Part shown: positions 38,590 through 50,149 of the stretch, piece after piece
How the letters are laid out: each line of letters starts with the position of its first letter
Position numbering within the stretch: the stretch's first letter is position 1
From: Rallus limicola
Lineage: Eukaryota > Chordata > Aves > Gruiformes > Rallidae
Reading direction: 5' to 3'
NCBI GenBank assembly: GCA_022605955.1
Contig: JAKCOZ010000005.1
Span: 45,126,950-45,190,949 of the forward strand
Length of the DNA stretch: 64,000 nt
Made by a program: the position numbers and the translations under genes
The notes under the pieces: model-generated
The model's database searches: none
The model's input: the letters and a program-made list of their open reading frames with translations, nothing else
Told to the model about the DNA's origin: nothing

Positions 38590-38905
38590 CCTTGTCGAGC
38601 CCTTTCACCTCAGCAACTGCGGTTCAAATTCATCCTGAGATCTTGAGTGAAGAGGATGTGGTGTTCTCTCCTTGGAGCCTGTTGAACAGTGGAAAGGACA
38701 AGGACCCCCTGTGTTTTTGTGGCACTTCAGAGCCAATTTCTGCAAGAAGGATAAGAGAGTCCTGTGGAAACTTAAATCTTAGGGCTGACCTCTATCTGCC
38801 TGTAATTCTACTCTTGCTAACATTGAGGGGAAATAAATCAGCACTATTGCAAGCTGATGGACTTGATGGCACAAGAAGTCCTTTCAGCCCTGTTTTCTAT
38901 GAACT
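38590..38905 (+). repeat. possible composite remnant ending in a CR1-like tail
   Basis: The right end GATGGACTTGATGGCACAAG-AAGTCCTTTCAGCCCTGTTTTCTATGA (38860-38905) follows the order of a CR1 3' end. Further left, GCGGTTCAAATTC (38618-38630) looks like a tRNA B box. A tRNA head joined to a CR1 tail is the plan of some bird SINEs, but the middle was not recognised, so only the CR1-like tail has moderate support. A 124-codon open frame (38550-38924) crosses the same stretch and has no known domain. Confidence 0.3.
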
Positions 38906-41900
38906 TAGGAAAATCTGCCACTGACTTCGAGATAGAAGTAGTTCTATTCCCAGACAAAACTCTGGCTTTTCACAGAATTACCGATCAGTCATATCAGTAC
39001 TAGTCGGAAATCCCTAAGCACCTAGCTATTTTCAGTACACCTGAACAGCCATTAAAGTATTCATTAAGGGACTGATGCTACAGGGCTTTAAAATATGAAA
39101 GAATTGAAGACTCAGACATAAACATGCATGCTGTATGCAGCAGAACTATGGGAAGTTCATTGCTACTGATTTCAACTATTTTTTCTCTGCTTCAGTGAGC
39201 ATGAGAAATATTGTATTCTAAGTGTTGGACACACCTCACAGAACCACAGTACCAAGCTGAGATAACCATTCAAAAGCACATGCAGCTAAGAAAACAAATG
39301 GAGTAGATAATTGACTAAAAACACTAATGTGTTTTCTTGAATGCTGTGTTTAGACAAACAAGTACTGGCATATGATATATTGAAACTAAATGGTAGTTTG
39401 AAACTGTAGATGCTCCGGCCCCACACTGTGGGGTAACACTATCAAAATGTTCACAGATAAATGGCTTTGTTAAGCCTTTGCTCATATAATAGCTATCCAC
39501 AGAAGCAGACCTGTTGTCATTATGGTTATTCAAGTGCATAAGAACTGCTGACACCAAGTGTGCAGAATGGGACTCATATATATTTTCAAACTAAATGGTT
39601 CACATGAAACATACTAATTTATCTGAGACTTGCAATTCTTTTCGAGTGCATTGTGCTTAATTCTGCACCCCTACATTATATTAGGCATTTTGATCAGTAT
39701 GTGAGGATGGCAGCAGCACATAGTGTACACCAGAGAGCACCCTGACTAACTGCATCACCTCAAAAACTTGTAACATTTTCATATCCAACTCCAAATCTCC
39801 ACAGTAAACCCATGCCTTAACCTGCCCATGTAGTCAAATCTAGAACATTTTTTTCTTCACGCATTTGACAAATCCCTGCTTCCTCAAGGCATTTTATCCC
39901 AACGAATAGCATGGTTCAGATTTTTGTGTCTGCTCTGAAGCAGTGGCAGTCTCTACTGAACTACTGGTCAGGAGTGATATTGGTAGAATGTGATTGTAAC
40001 ATGGACAAACAGAGACACTTCCTATTGCACAACACCTTAAACCCAAACCTGTCTCCACCATGGTGAGGTTGGAAGAGTGGGTCACCCTGATATTATTCCT
40101 CAGCCACTGGACAAAGTTTCAGCATGTCTTCCAGCAGATGAGCTGTGGTGTGATAACAGTCTACTTATCAGGTATGGCTTTTGCTTAACTGTTAGCTGAC
40201 ACTGCAAATCAGTAAGACCACTAAAACCACCAGCCTAGATCAGCACCTGATAAAAAGTCATTGACTATTGGTTTTGATATATTTTTTAAAGGATATTCAA
40301 AGCAGAAAATGATTTCTTAAAACATATGCTACCGGTGAGGAAAGTCTTTTTTTTAAGCACTGGGGGCTCATACTCTCAAGGAATAGTGTTATCTGGGATG
40401 GCTGCAGAGGTTCCCAGTTTTTGTTGTGCCTTCTCTTTCTTTCAGAGATAGTCACCCCTGAAAGAGGCTTCACAGATGGGATTTTTTAAGAAGGTAGCAA
40501 GCTGCTATGAGAACAGCTGGCACATCACTGCAGTGGCAGTAGGTTCCTCTGAGAAGGCTGGGGCAACCAGGTGTGGATGGAAACCACTTTGACCATTTCC
40601 CATTAACGCTCAAATGACATAACAGAAAGAGGAGACCTTTGCAGTTAGTGCTTGGTGGCACTGTATTTATATTACTGCAATGTAATTCCAACTGCTGCAG
40701 GACCTGTGATAATATACACTACATCACGGCTTAACATTCACTGATACTTCACCTCCATTCAGGACAGGTACTTTGATAGATCCTCAGAAATACTGTTGCT
40801 GCTGCAGTAGAGGCCAGAAATGAGGGTTTAGGCCTTTTGTGCCAGGCAGTATATAAGCAGTCATACACGATCCTTGAGTTCCAGTTTTCACACATTAGCT
40901 AGATGAAAGTTGGGGAGGAAAACAAAGGCAAAAGAAGACAAAATTTATTTTCCAACTCATGCATGCAAGGGGCAAAAAAATCTTTAGAGCATCAGAAGTA
41001 GTAACTCAAAGGCATCTCTGAGGATCAGCTCTAAATTTTATATCCCATCTTGTGTTCAGTTGTTGCCTCATCATTTATCCCAGGACATAACCCCATAGAT
41101 TACAAAAGCCTTTTCTAAATCCTTTAGAAGGTATGAAACACTTCTTATTATGAAGACACATTACAACAGAAGTATAAAGTAAAAAATAGGCTTTCATGTT
41201 TTTAAAGACTGAATGGAGTGGTTGGTTTCCGAATCCCATTGATACAGAGACATATAGTAGTAGCAGCAGACCTGATTGTCTTACAGGAATAATATTTATA
41301 TCCCACAATGTGAAAACCTGAACTTCAGATGAGTCTCTGTGGTTCTATATGTTGGACATAAACATATTATTACTCCTACACAAGCCAAAAATCAGAAAAT
41401 ATTTATTTTCTCAGTCTTCCAATCTATTTAAACACAAATGAAAACCTTTGTTGAGTTGCAGGTAATGCATTTGTTGCCTGCTCTCCAGTGGAATATAGAT
41501 AACATCTAACTTGACCTTTTGTCAAACCCACTGCATCTTGGTAACTCTCAAGAACACACACTTTTTTTGGGTTTTTTTTTGGTCTGTTGTGAAGAGACTC
41601 TAAATAGCAAAGTCAGGTAAAGCATGGGAAAAGGTTCAGATATAAGCAAAATCCAGGGGTGGAAGCAGTCTGAACAAGTGCAGACATCTGTAACTCATAT
41701 GAAATATCTCCTCCTAAAGCAGAAACTTAGCTAGATCAGACAAATTGTTCCCTAAAGAAGCCTGCTTCTCTCAAATGATGCTAAAAGGTGCAAGTCTAAC
41801 TGACTCAGGTGCCTGAATGGCAGATCTTTAAAGTTAGATGAGATCAATCCCATGCGACATGACCTCTCTCAGGTCACAGCAGAGCTTTCTGGTGGGTTTA

Positions 41901-42410
41901 AGAACAGAGATAGTTCTGTAGATCAGCTGCTTGCCAGGAAGCATGAGCCTGCCCATCCTGGCATTTAAGAACATAATTTTATATTATCTGTATGACTTAA
42001 AGAAAGGTCTAAACTAAGCTCAAGTTGACTGGCTTGTTCCATTCATGAGAGACAGCCCAGAAGGAACTCCAACTTTTCCCTTTCCCCTTTTCTGGATGTT
42101 GCCTTCACTACTAATTTGAAAAACAGTGATGAAAATAGAATGTTCAACTGAAGATAAATGCTTTAAAAAGTGCCTTTAACACCACAGTCAAAGAGATTTT
42201 CTACATCAGGAGTGTGTGGGAATAGATTCTGAACAAGAGGTTTCATATTCCTTAAGCATATGACTCAGAGTGAAGCCATCTTATATTAAAAGTGGGTTTT
42301 GTCATTTTCAGAATAAATTGGTGGGAAACCCCTGCTCCATATTTCCTACACTTTTTTTTTTTCTTTTCTTAATTCTCAGTATAGCTAGTTTCCCACAAGC
42401 ACTTTTGTTT
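38906..42410. other. unique sequence, no gene seen
   Basis: No classifiable repeat or exon was recognised; all open frames are below 80 codons. Confidence 0.55.
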
Positions 42411-42545
42411 CATAGAATCACAGAATGGCTTGCATTGGAAGGGACCTTTAAAGATTACCTAGTTCCAACCCTTCCTGCTGCCCTGTCAGGGACACCTTGC
42501 ATAAGCTCAGGCTGCGCAAAACCTTGTCCAGCCAGACTTTGGCCC
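42411..42545 (-). mobile_element. CR1 LINE, short 3' end
   Basis: The plus strand starts CATAGAATCACAGAATGGCT and continues TTGGAAGGGACCTTTAAAGA, GTTCCAACCCTTCCTGC, GGACACCTTGC and CTCAGGCTGCGCAAAACCTT, the antisense of a CR1 3' end. About 135 bases are kept. The terminal tail is nearly intact, suggesting a fairly young subfamily. Confidence 0.92.
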
Positions 42546-45500
42546 TTATCTTCCCCTGTGATGCTCTTATAATTTCTGTGCCACAAAATTCTCCCAAGGC
42601 TGGCTCACATGGCAGTGAGGGGTCTCCAGAGAAATGGGGATTGGGAAGATGCAATTTAGGCATTTATTTCAACTCACAGCCCTCAACTGCCTTTGGGACA
42701 TTGTCAGATTTGGAGGAAGTTCAATTTTTTATATATATATATATATATTTATTTTTTTTAATCAGTTTAAATGAGATATCTAGAAAATGTTGTAGCAACT
42801 TTTTGTGATATCTTATCAGTGCAGTGGATATACAACCCAATATTCCTATTTTTTTAATGCTGTCTAAAATGGCTTAAAAGTAATGCAGAGTAGCTTCAGG
42901 TGGATCAGCTGATCAGCACAGTGATTCCGACTTCACTCTTTTTGGTTGTCCTTTTCAACATGTGATGTGGCCTAGAAGCAAGAGTGCTTCATTTTGCTTC
43001 GCAGGCATGAAACAGGTAGCTGTGCATATGCAATTTCGCATCCATAAAACCAAATGACATTTGTAAAAATTAGGTTCAAATATTTTAGCCAAATTCTTAG
43101 GGAATTCTCTCATTTTGTCTACTTAAGAACACTTAACATGGTAAATGTACAGCAGTAAAACCCAGTCTGACTTCAAAACCTTGCAATGTAATTAACTGAG
43201 ACTTTATTAAAAAAACCCTCAGCATACTATTAACATATTAATACTCTGACCCTTTCTGTATGAGGCTCATGAATTCAGTTGTGCTGCATCTATAGGATGC
43301 TGTGACAGAAGTAGAAAAGTGAGGTAATGTAGCTCAATTACACCAATCAAAAGGTTGCTGTGTTCAAAGACAAGGATTAGTGCTAATAATTTTTCTCTGG
43401 GGAAGAAAATGCTAGATCCAGGTTCCTTTAGGGCCTGTAGATCCTTGTCAGGATGCAGAAAGGAAAGGATTCACGTAACTAGGTTGTTTCAGCTTCTTTT
43501 GTTTGGCAAGAATGGCCTAAGAGATAAAACACTAGGAGATGCTTTCCTACATAACTGTTATTTTATTATTATTTTATTAAGATTTACTAGGGTTATATAA
43601 ATATATTTGTAAATAGAAATTGCTTAAACCTTTAAAAAATCTCATAAAAAACACAAAACATTCTTCAGTATTGGTTCAAGATTCTAAAATGTCATTTACT
43701 TTATTATACAATGGAATAATGATTATAGACAGTGTATATGATGCACAGGCTTTATTGCATTTGTCTTTGTATACATACACACCATTTTTAAATTGGTTGC
43801 AACTCTGCATTAACACAAAGGAGCCCAGGCTGGGACAATAGGTCTTAGACATGCTATTCACATTTAAAATAAGAAATAAATCTGTCTGCAGTCAGTTTAT
43901 AACAAGAGTTTACCTCCCTTCCTCATTATTATATTAGCATTCTTTTAGTAGAGGAAAGTGCAAGCAGAGTAATAGATACATGTGCAGCACTTGCATCTTC
44001 AGTAGATGAACAGCTTCTGCAAGTTTGATGTTACTGATGAGTTTTAAGGAGGCTAATAAAAGGCATAATCAAAGGGGAATGCATCCAAGACTGATTAATC
44101 AGATTGTTGTCAAAATAGCAAAGACAGTCAGTGCCCCTGCCACAAGCCCAGAAGAGTGGCACCCCAATTTGTCCACCTCCAAATATTTTTTCCTATCTGG
44201 TCTCATTAAAAAATGTACCGATACTATTGTGATGGCTTTGCTGTTTTTCACTGGAAGCTCTCTCTTTACACAAAGCAAGTATTGAATTAAGGCAAAATAT
44301 GGTGGTACATGATGGAAAGCAGGAAGGTGGAGGTGACGGCTGTTTAGCCTATTTATATTCTGATATATTATTAACACTTGTCTTGGATTTCTTTGAAATT
44401 TCAGTCCCTGATAAGTCAATGACAAAATTGTTTCTGAGTTGCTAAGATCTTCCTCTGATAATGTGCTAAAGGAAGGGGAGTGTGAGGAGGATTCCTGTGC
44501 TTTTGCATTCATTGTATGCCTGGTAATTCTTAACTTCATTTATACAGGGCTGGGTCAGACTCAAAGCTTGCCACATGTAAATATTTCCATTCTTAAGTTT
44601 ATTCCCATTCGGTTACTTTCCATTCTTCAGGTGAATAAAGATGTCTCTATGGCATTGAAAGATATTGTCAAAATATAGGCTGTACTTATTCTCCATTAAC
44701 AATGTGCAATTATTTGGGAAGAAATTTTTGTCTACTAGTATATGTATAAAGGTAAAATAAATAATTCATACAGAACATACTGTGCATATTGTGTATTTCT
44801 CTGGTTATTACATGAATATGTTATTAACATGCTTAGGCTTCCGAGGAGGTTTCATTTTTCATGTCTTCTAGATACTGCTTTTCTCATCCTTATGAAGTTT
44901 CTAGCATCTAAATAAATTATGTCACATTGAAATGTTTTGTGGGAATTAGGGTCATAAAAATTAAGTCTTTGAGGGGATGGGTTTAAATGATTTCCTGGCA
45001 ACTTAGGTGTACGATTTTTTCCATTTCACTATAGGTTTATGCTGTTAACGAATAGAAAATAAATGGATTTTTTTGTTGTTTAAAGAATAATAATAATCAT
45101 TTGTTCTCTTACACAAAACAATGAAACGTGTTCCAACATTATGCAATACAAAGCTCATAAATGTTCAAGTTTAATTCTGTTTTGGTTAAATCAAAATGCT
45201 TTTATCCCATTTTTACTTTTTTACTTTTTTTTTCTCACAAGACTATGAAAGCACTAGATGATAACTAAATGTTCTGTTCTGAAGAGGTCAAAATAAAACT
45301 GTATTGTAATGTATCATTAATTTCTTTAAGTAACACATCCTCCCATTAGATGTGTTCCCAACTATGGGCAGGATATAGGGTCTGGTTTGCCTCTTAAAAA
45401 GTAACTCAATTACTAATTCTGGTATGAAAGGAAGCGAGAAGACCTGATCAAATGGCTACAGCTATTCCTAAAAATAAAATAAAACCTCTCAGACTTCATG

Positions 45501-47681
45501 AAAAAGCATCATTCCTTTGGCAATTTTAAATTTCTCAGAAAAGAGATACAACCTCCACATGATTTTTAAATTTTACAACAGGATTCATTTGATTCTGTAC
45601 AACCTTTAAATAGGAGATTGTATTTATCTACAATAAATCAGTAAAGGATTTTTTTTGTCATTTGCAGAAGAAATCTTCATTTTCGACTCTCTTTATGTGA
45701 CATCATCTAACCAAATGTGGATATCTAAAATGTATCTCTGAGTTAATAAATATAAGCTTGCTTTATAGTCAACAGAAGGAAAAGTATTTTTCTGAGCACT
45801 ATATCTCATTAAAAAGTAGATGCTTCAATGTCTCGAGGCTTAGAAGTTCCTGTCTCTACTGACTGCAAATGGACTCTGGACTGACTAGTTCAGAGATGAA
45901 CATCTATACTCTGTTCATGCCTGAAGTTGGGTGAGATGAATCCTGCACTCTTCATCTACCCACAAGAATTCCAACCTTTTTTTTACTTACAAAAATGTGC
46001 TGACATATCCCACTCTATTTTAAGTATATTTAAGAAACTGAGTGATGTTTCTCTAGGTCTGTCAGAAACTATTAATAGACATCAGCAAAGAAGGATGGTT
46101 TATGTTTAGTTTCATCAGCACAGATTAGTTTTGTGCTTGAAGTAGTTCCGAGTGTTTCTGTTGAGGGCTACAAAATGAATTCATGAAAAGGAGAAAACAA
46201 ACCCTGAATCTATTTCCTCTTGTGCATCTTGAATAGGGTGTGAAATTGTGCTAATGTAATTCCAATAAAATCAATCATTTTTAGTATTCTCAACCTAAGA
46301 AACAATTTTGCCGTTTCCTTCCATGTAACACTGCATGTCTCAGCTTATTACCAGCAGTGTGAAAAAGAAACAGATGCAAACTTATCAAAGACTAACCAAG
46401 ACAGGGTATCTCTGATCCCTTGATTCCCTTAGGGGAACTCCTTCCACTTAATGCTGTGCAAGCTAGTTATTTTTTTGAGTTCTCTGGATGCTTCTGAAAT
46501 TTATTTCCAAAGGTGTCTGTTCATAATATGTTGCTTTTTTAATACTGTATTGCATTTATTTATAAAGTAGCATTATTATTTTTTTAATCTTGTGTATATG
46601 AGATATTACTCTTCCCCCTTAATATCCCTCTGCTCCAAGACAACCTCTTACGAGGGGTGAAAGATGCACTCATTTTGCAAATTTTCTTCTGTTTCTCGTG
46701 GAGGATAAATGTGTGCTGACTCACTCATTTAGCAAAAATTCAGTTTAAAATGTTTTGATTTCTGCAGCATTTAATCATACCTCCATCTCAAAGGAAATCT
46801 GCTTTCAAGAGAGACTTTTTCAGGCACTAGTTCCATAGAAGAATAGTTTTCAAGTATGCTAACTTTTATTGATTAAGAAAACTTGCAGTGTCACATAGCA
46901 ACACATCAGTGGCTAAGCCAATAAAAACAAATAGCATTGTAACCGATCACATGCAAAGGCTGATTCTCAATGGCTGTATATCATCTTCGGTTCATTAGCC
47001 TCAATGCAGTTAAATGGATTTTACATCAGTCCCAGATCTAACTTTAATGTGCGAATCTGTTAAAAAAAAAAAAAAAGAAACATATTTATTGAGAGATCAG
47101 AATTTGTAAGATTTTTTTGATGCCTGTTTCACAGAGGCTCAGTGCTTCTGTATGAAGGAATTCTGCCTTTTAAAAAAAGATTCTGATACTTCTTCTTGAC
47201 ATCCTAAATTTTTCAGGAGGGAAAAAAAAAAAAGCGTTCCACTTTTCTTATCAGACTTCTAAGGATCTGTCTTCATTTTGGTTTAAAGGTCTTTTAGGGC
47301 TTGTGAATGTTGCTGGGCAAACAGTCCTGGAGACTGAAACGTTTTGATATATCAGAACATAGTACCTACGCATTGGATGAGCTTTCTCTTTTAAATAGCC
47401 ATTTCTGAAACCAACAGCCACAAAATAAAGGGATAACAAAGCATAAAATCTGGGTTGTAAATTAGTATGGGGGGAATAGAGTTTGATGCTTCAATTTTCC
47501 TGCTAAACACCTCAGTGCCTTACTTCAGCTTTGAACCCCTGTCAAGTCTTTGTATTATCCTAGAAGCACATACATTACCACAAATCTCTGCTACTTCTGA
47601 TGACAAAACTATTATGGACACTCTAGATTGTGAGGTAATATAAACTGGCACATCTCTACTAAAATCATATGCTCACACTGA

Positions 47682-47733
47682 GCATTTCTTTCACCCTTGC
47701 ATTTCTTTCACCCTTGCATTTCTTTCATTCCTT
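47682..47733. repeat. 17-bp tandem repeat, about 2.7 copies
   Basis: The unit GCATTTCTTTCACCCTT occurs at 47682-47698 and 47699-47715, with a partial third copy after it. The first two are identical. Confidence 0.95.
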
Positions 47734-48927
47734 ATAGTGATGCACCAGAGAGATAGGAATCCCAACAGGTTTCTCCTTATGTTGCTGCCATGGTTTTTTT
47801 TGGTATTGAATGCAAAAATAAATAAGCAAACAAACAAACAAACAAATTAATTCCAACAAACCCAGTGAAAACAACATACAAATAAGCTTTGGCCAGGAGA
47901 AGTAAATCTGGTACTTAGCTGAAACTTTAACAACACTTAAACCTGTTCAAAAAAATACTATTGTGATGAGTTGGACTCATCTCAAAATAAAATGACAAAA
48001 ATATTATGTGTTGCTGCTTGAAAATGTTCCTTCTATTTCCTGGTCTTGGTTAAATTATCAATAACACAAACGACTGTATAAATTATAGGGGAAATTGTCT
48101 TATTTTGTAGCTAGTCTGCTCAGGAAGAAATAATGTATTTAATCTTTTGCTTCATGGGTGGCTAATACTGGGAAAGTATTTCTGTGATGAGACTCTGCCT
48201 TTAACAGTACATTCCCCAGTTTGCATTTTATTCTTCTGATATTAGTGTAGCTTTTGCATCTCTGTGTTGAATATATCAGTGTACGTATACATAATGTCAA
48301 CGTACATGGTGTTAGGAAAGTCAGGCACAAGGTGTTTACAGATGTGTAATATGCTCACTGGCTTATGTGTTGACACTCAAGTTTCATATTAGTGGCCAAG
48401 GCAATATATTTGACACAATTTTTGTTTCTTATTTTTATCTTCTCACCCCAAAGAATTAAAAATACTGTAATTCATATTTTTATGCATTTTCTGCTTATTC
48501 TTATTTATGTGAAATGAGGTCTAAGAGTCACTTTATTTTTCAGACAGGAAATGGTCTTTTCTGTCTCTGAGTATATCTAAAATTGAGATTTCTCAGGTCC
48601 AGAAACTGTCTTGTCGTGGCAGCACAGTAAATTAGATGAAAAGCAGGATAATTGAGTGTCACAGAACTACATACTACTCGTGTCAGACAGTTTGTGGTAA
48701 ACAAGCTACCTTGATATACCTCCTGTATCCTTCACTGCATAATATTCCCATGACTAGACATTATTTGGTGAAAGTTAGTTGGTGCAGCAGTTTGAAATAT
48801 ACAGAGCAATACTCAAACACCATTTGGTTTATGTAGAGAGATGCAAACATTGTAAGCTGAACCAGTTTTCCCTTTACAGAGTGGAGCTAGACTAGCAAGA
48901 CCACACTTTCTTATGGGTCCAGGATGA

Positions 48928-48932
48928 CCAAC
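48928..48932. repeat. left target-site duplication CCAAC
   Basis: CCAAC directly precedes the LTR at 48933 and is repeated exactly at 50145-50149. Confidence 0.9.
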
Positions 48933-49109
48933 TGTGGTGGTTGTTCAGCCCTGGCCAAAGGCCAGGAGTCCACCAAAATCAGTCCCCCACACCCCCTCTT
49001 AGTTGGACAGCGGAGAAATAATGTAATTGGGCAGCTCAAGAGACAAACTCGTTAATGACGTGGGCAAAACAGACTCAACACAGAGTGTTGAAGAGAAAGA
49101 TATCTAATT

Positions 49110-49115
49110 TATTAC
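49110..49115 (-). terminator. polyadenylation signal AATAAA of LTR copy 2
   Basis: TTTATT on the plus strand, within the conserved block shared with copies 1 and 3. Confidence 0.75.
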
Positions 49116-49183
49116 ACTACGCTTAAGAGAAAAACAGTGAAAAAGAACCAGAGTCAGGAGCGCAACCAACAATCTTAAAACAA

Positions 49184-49786
49184 ATGCAACCAGGCAAACA
49201 CTTTTCCCCTACCACTCCCTCCTTAGCAGGCGTTAGTTACAAGTTTGCTCCCTTCTTCCCTCCTGTTTGCAGCCCAGGAGGGGCAAGGACTGGGGAAAAT
49301 GGGGGTCTCCGTAACACCTTCCCCCCACCCCTCCATTCCAAAGCAGACTTCCCCTTCAGCCATGATTTTGCTCCCTTCTTCCCCTCTCTTGCTCGCAGCA
49401 CAGGACGGGGTGGGGCAGGGACTAGGAGATGGGGGCTTTGGTCATTCCCTTGCAAGATGGTTTCCTTCTCGGCCGGGATGGGGGCATCCATTCCACACAC
49501 CCTCCCCCTGCTGCACCGTAGGATCTCACCCATGAGAGCCAGTCCTCCGCGAACTTTCTCCAAGGCAAATCTCTTCCCACCGGGCTTCACCTCTGCTATG
49601 GCAGGCAGCAATCAATCACAGTGTCTCTCAGTCCCAGTCCTCCACGGAGCTATAAGGCCTCCTCCAGCAAACCTGTTTCGCTGTAGGTCCTTTGTGCTGG
49701 CAGGGGCTCATCCTAACGTAAGTCATGGCATCTTCTCTGTATCTCCACCGGCTCCATCCAGCCTGGAGCCTCTCCACCGGCTGTAG
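49184..49786 (+). other. antisense open frame across LTR copy 2 (200 codons), probably not coding
   Basis: This is the longest open frame outside the simple repeats and runs opposite to the LTR. It is Ser/Pro-rich with no domain I recognise. In copies 1 and 3 the matching strand is open for only 148 and 94 codons, in partly different frames. Low stop density from the GC-richer sequence is the simplest explanation. Confidence 0.12.
49237..49611 (-). other. open frame inside LTR copy 2 (124 codons), frame shifted relative to copy 1
   Basis: It begins MLPAIAEVKPGGKRFALEKV like copy 1, but after about 68 codons (at PAPP) the frame differs because a C-rich run is two bases longer (CCCCACCCC against CCCCCCC). 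The shifted frame stays open to near the same place. This argues against purifying selection on the protein in this copy. Confidence 0.15.
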
Positions 49787-49930
49787 GTCGGGTTTCTGCC
49801 TCTTCCATGTGTCCTTCCCTCCGGTTACTCCACGTGCTTCTGCCCGGGCTGCAGGAGCAATCCCTTCCCTGGGTACCTGGGCGCCTCCTCCCCCATCCTT
49901 CCCGGCCTTTTGTGTCTGTCAACTGCTTAC

Positions 49931-49944
49931 ATTTATATGCAAAT
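49931..49944 (-). promoter_or_regulatory. octamer motif overlapping a TATA box, LTR copy 2
   Basis: The plus strand reads ATTTATATGCAAAT, the exact reverse complement of the 14-base octamer-TATA block in copy 1 at 25169-25182. Confidence 0.55.
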
Positions 49945-50144
49945 ATAGATCCCGATGCCCTTAAGGGGCCAAACTTTGCAGCCTTCCTTGCACTCCGTGT
50001 TCTGGTGGAGTCTTTGTCTCCTATATGTGATTCTCAGAGGCGCTATAAGCAGGCTTGCAGAAGACTCTTAGCAGCCATTTTCTGCATCCCCTGGCCCTCT
50101 CTCACTCTCTCTCTCTCAGTAGCCAACTGTGCAAAACTGCGACA

Positions 50145-50149
50145 CCAAC
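50145..50149. repeat. right target-site duplication CCAAC
   Basis: Exact copy of 48928-48932, directly after the LTR end. Confidence 0.9.

Larger units (their letters stand above)
42546..48932. other. unique AT-rich sequence, no gene seen
   Basis: Holds a TA run (42730-42749), A15 (47062-47076), A12 (47222-47233), a 17-bp tandem repeat (47682-47733) and an AAAC run (47827-47846). The 146-codon frame at 44099-44539 (minus) is the longest one outside repeats but has no recognisable domain. Confidence 0.5.
48933..50144 (-). mobile_element. solo LTR, copy 2, with perfect 5-bp target duplication
   Basis: The element is 1212 bp, starts on the plus strand TGTGGTGGTTGTTCAGCCCT and ends GCAAAACTGCGACA, so on its own strand it runs TGTCGCAG...CCACCACA. 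It matches copy 1 along its length apart from scattered substitutions and a shorter GA tract. CCAAC flanks both ends exactly. No internal retroviral sequence is present, so this is a solo LTR. A 5-bp duplication is characteristic of ERVL-type elements, whereas 4 bp and 6 bp are usual for ERV1- and ERVK-type elements. Confidence 0.93.

Noticed and set aside
38550..38924. 124-codon open frame
   Set aside because: It runs into a CR1-like tail and shows no known domain; probably chance plus repeat sequence.
47632..47690. Possible third copy of the palindromic relic (ATATAAACTGGCACATCTCT)
   Set aside because: Similarity is limited to about 20 bases and no mirror arm is visible.
47695..47735. Short repeats considered as a CRISPR-like array
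   Set aside because: The 17-bp units abut directly without spacers, and the window is from a vertebrate.
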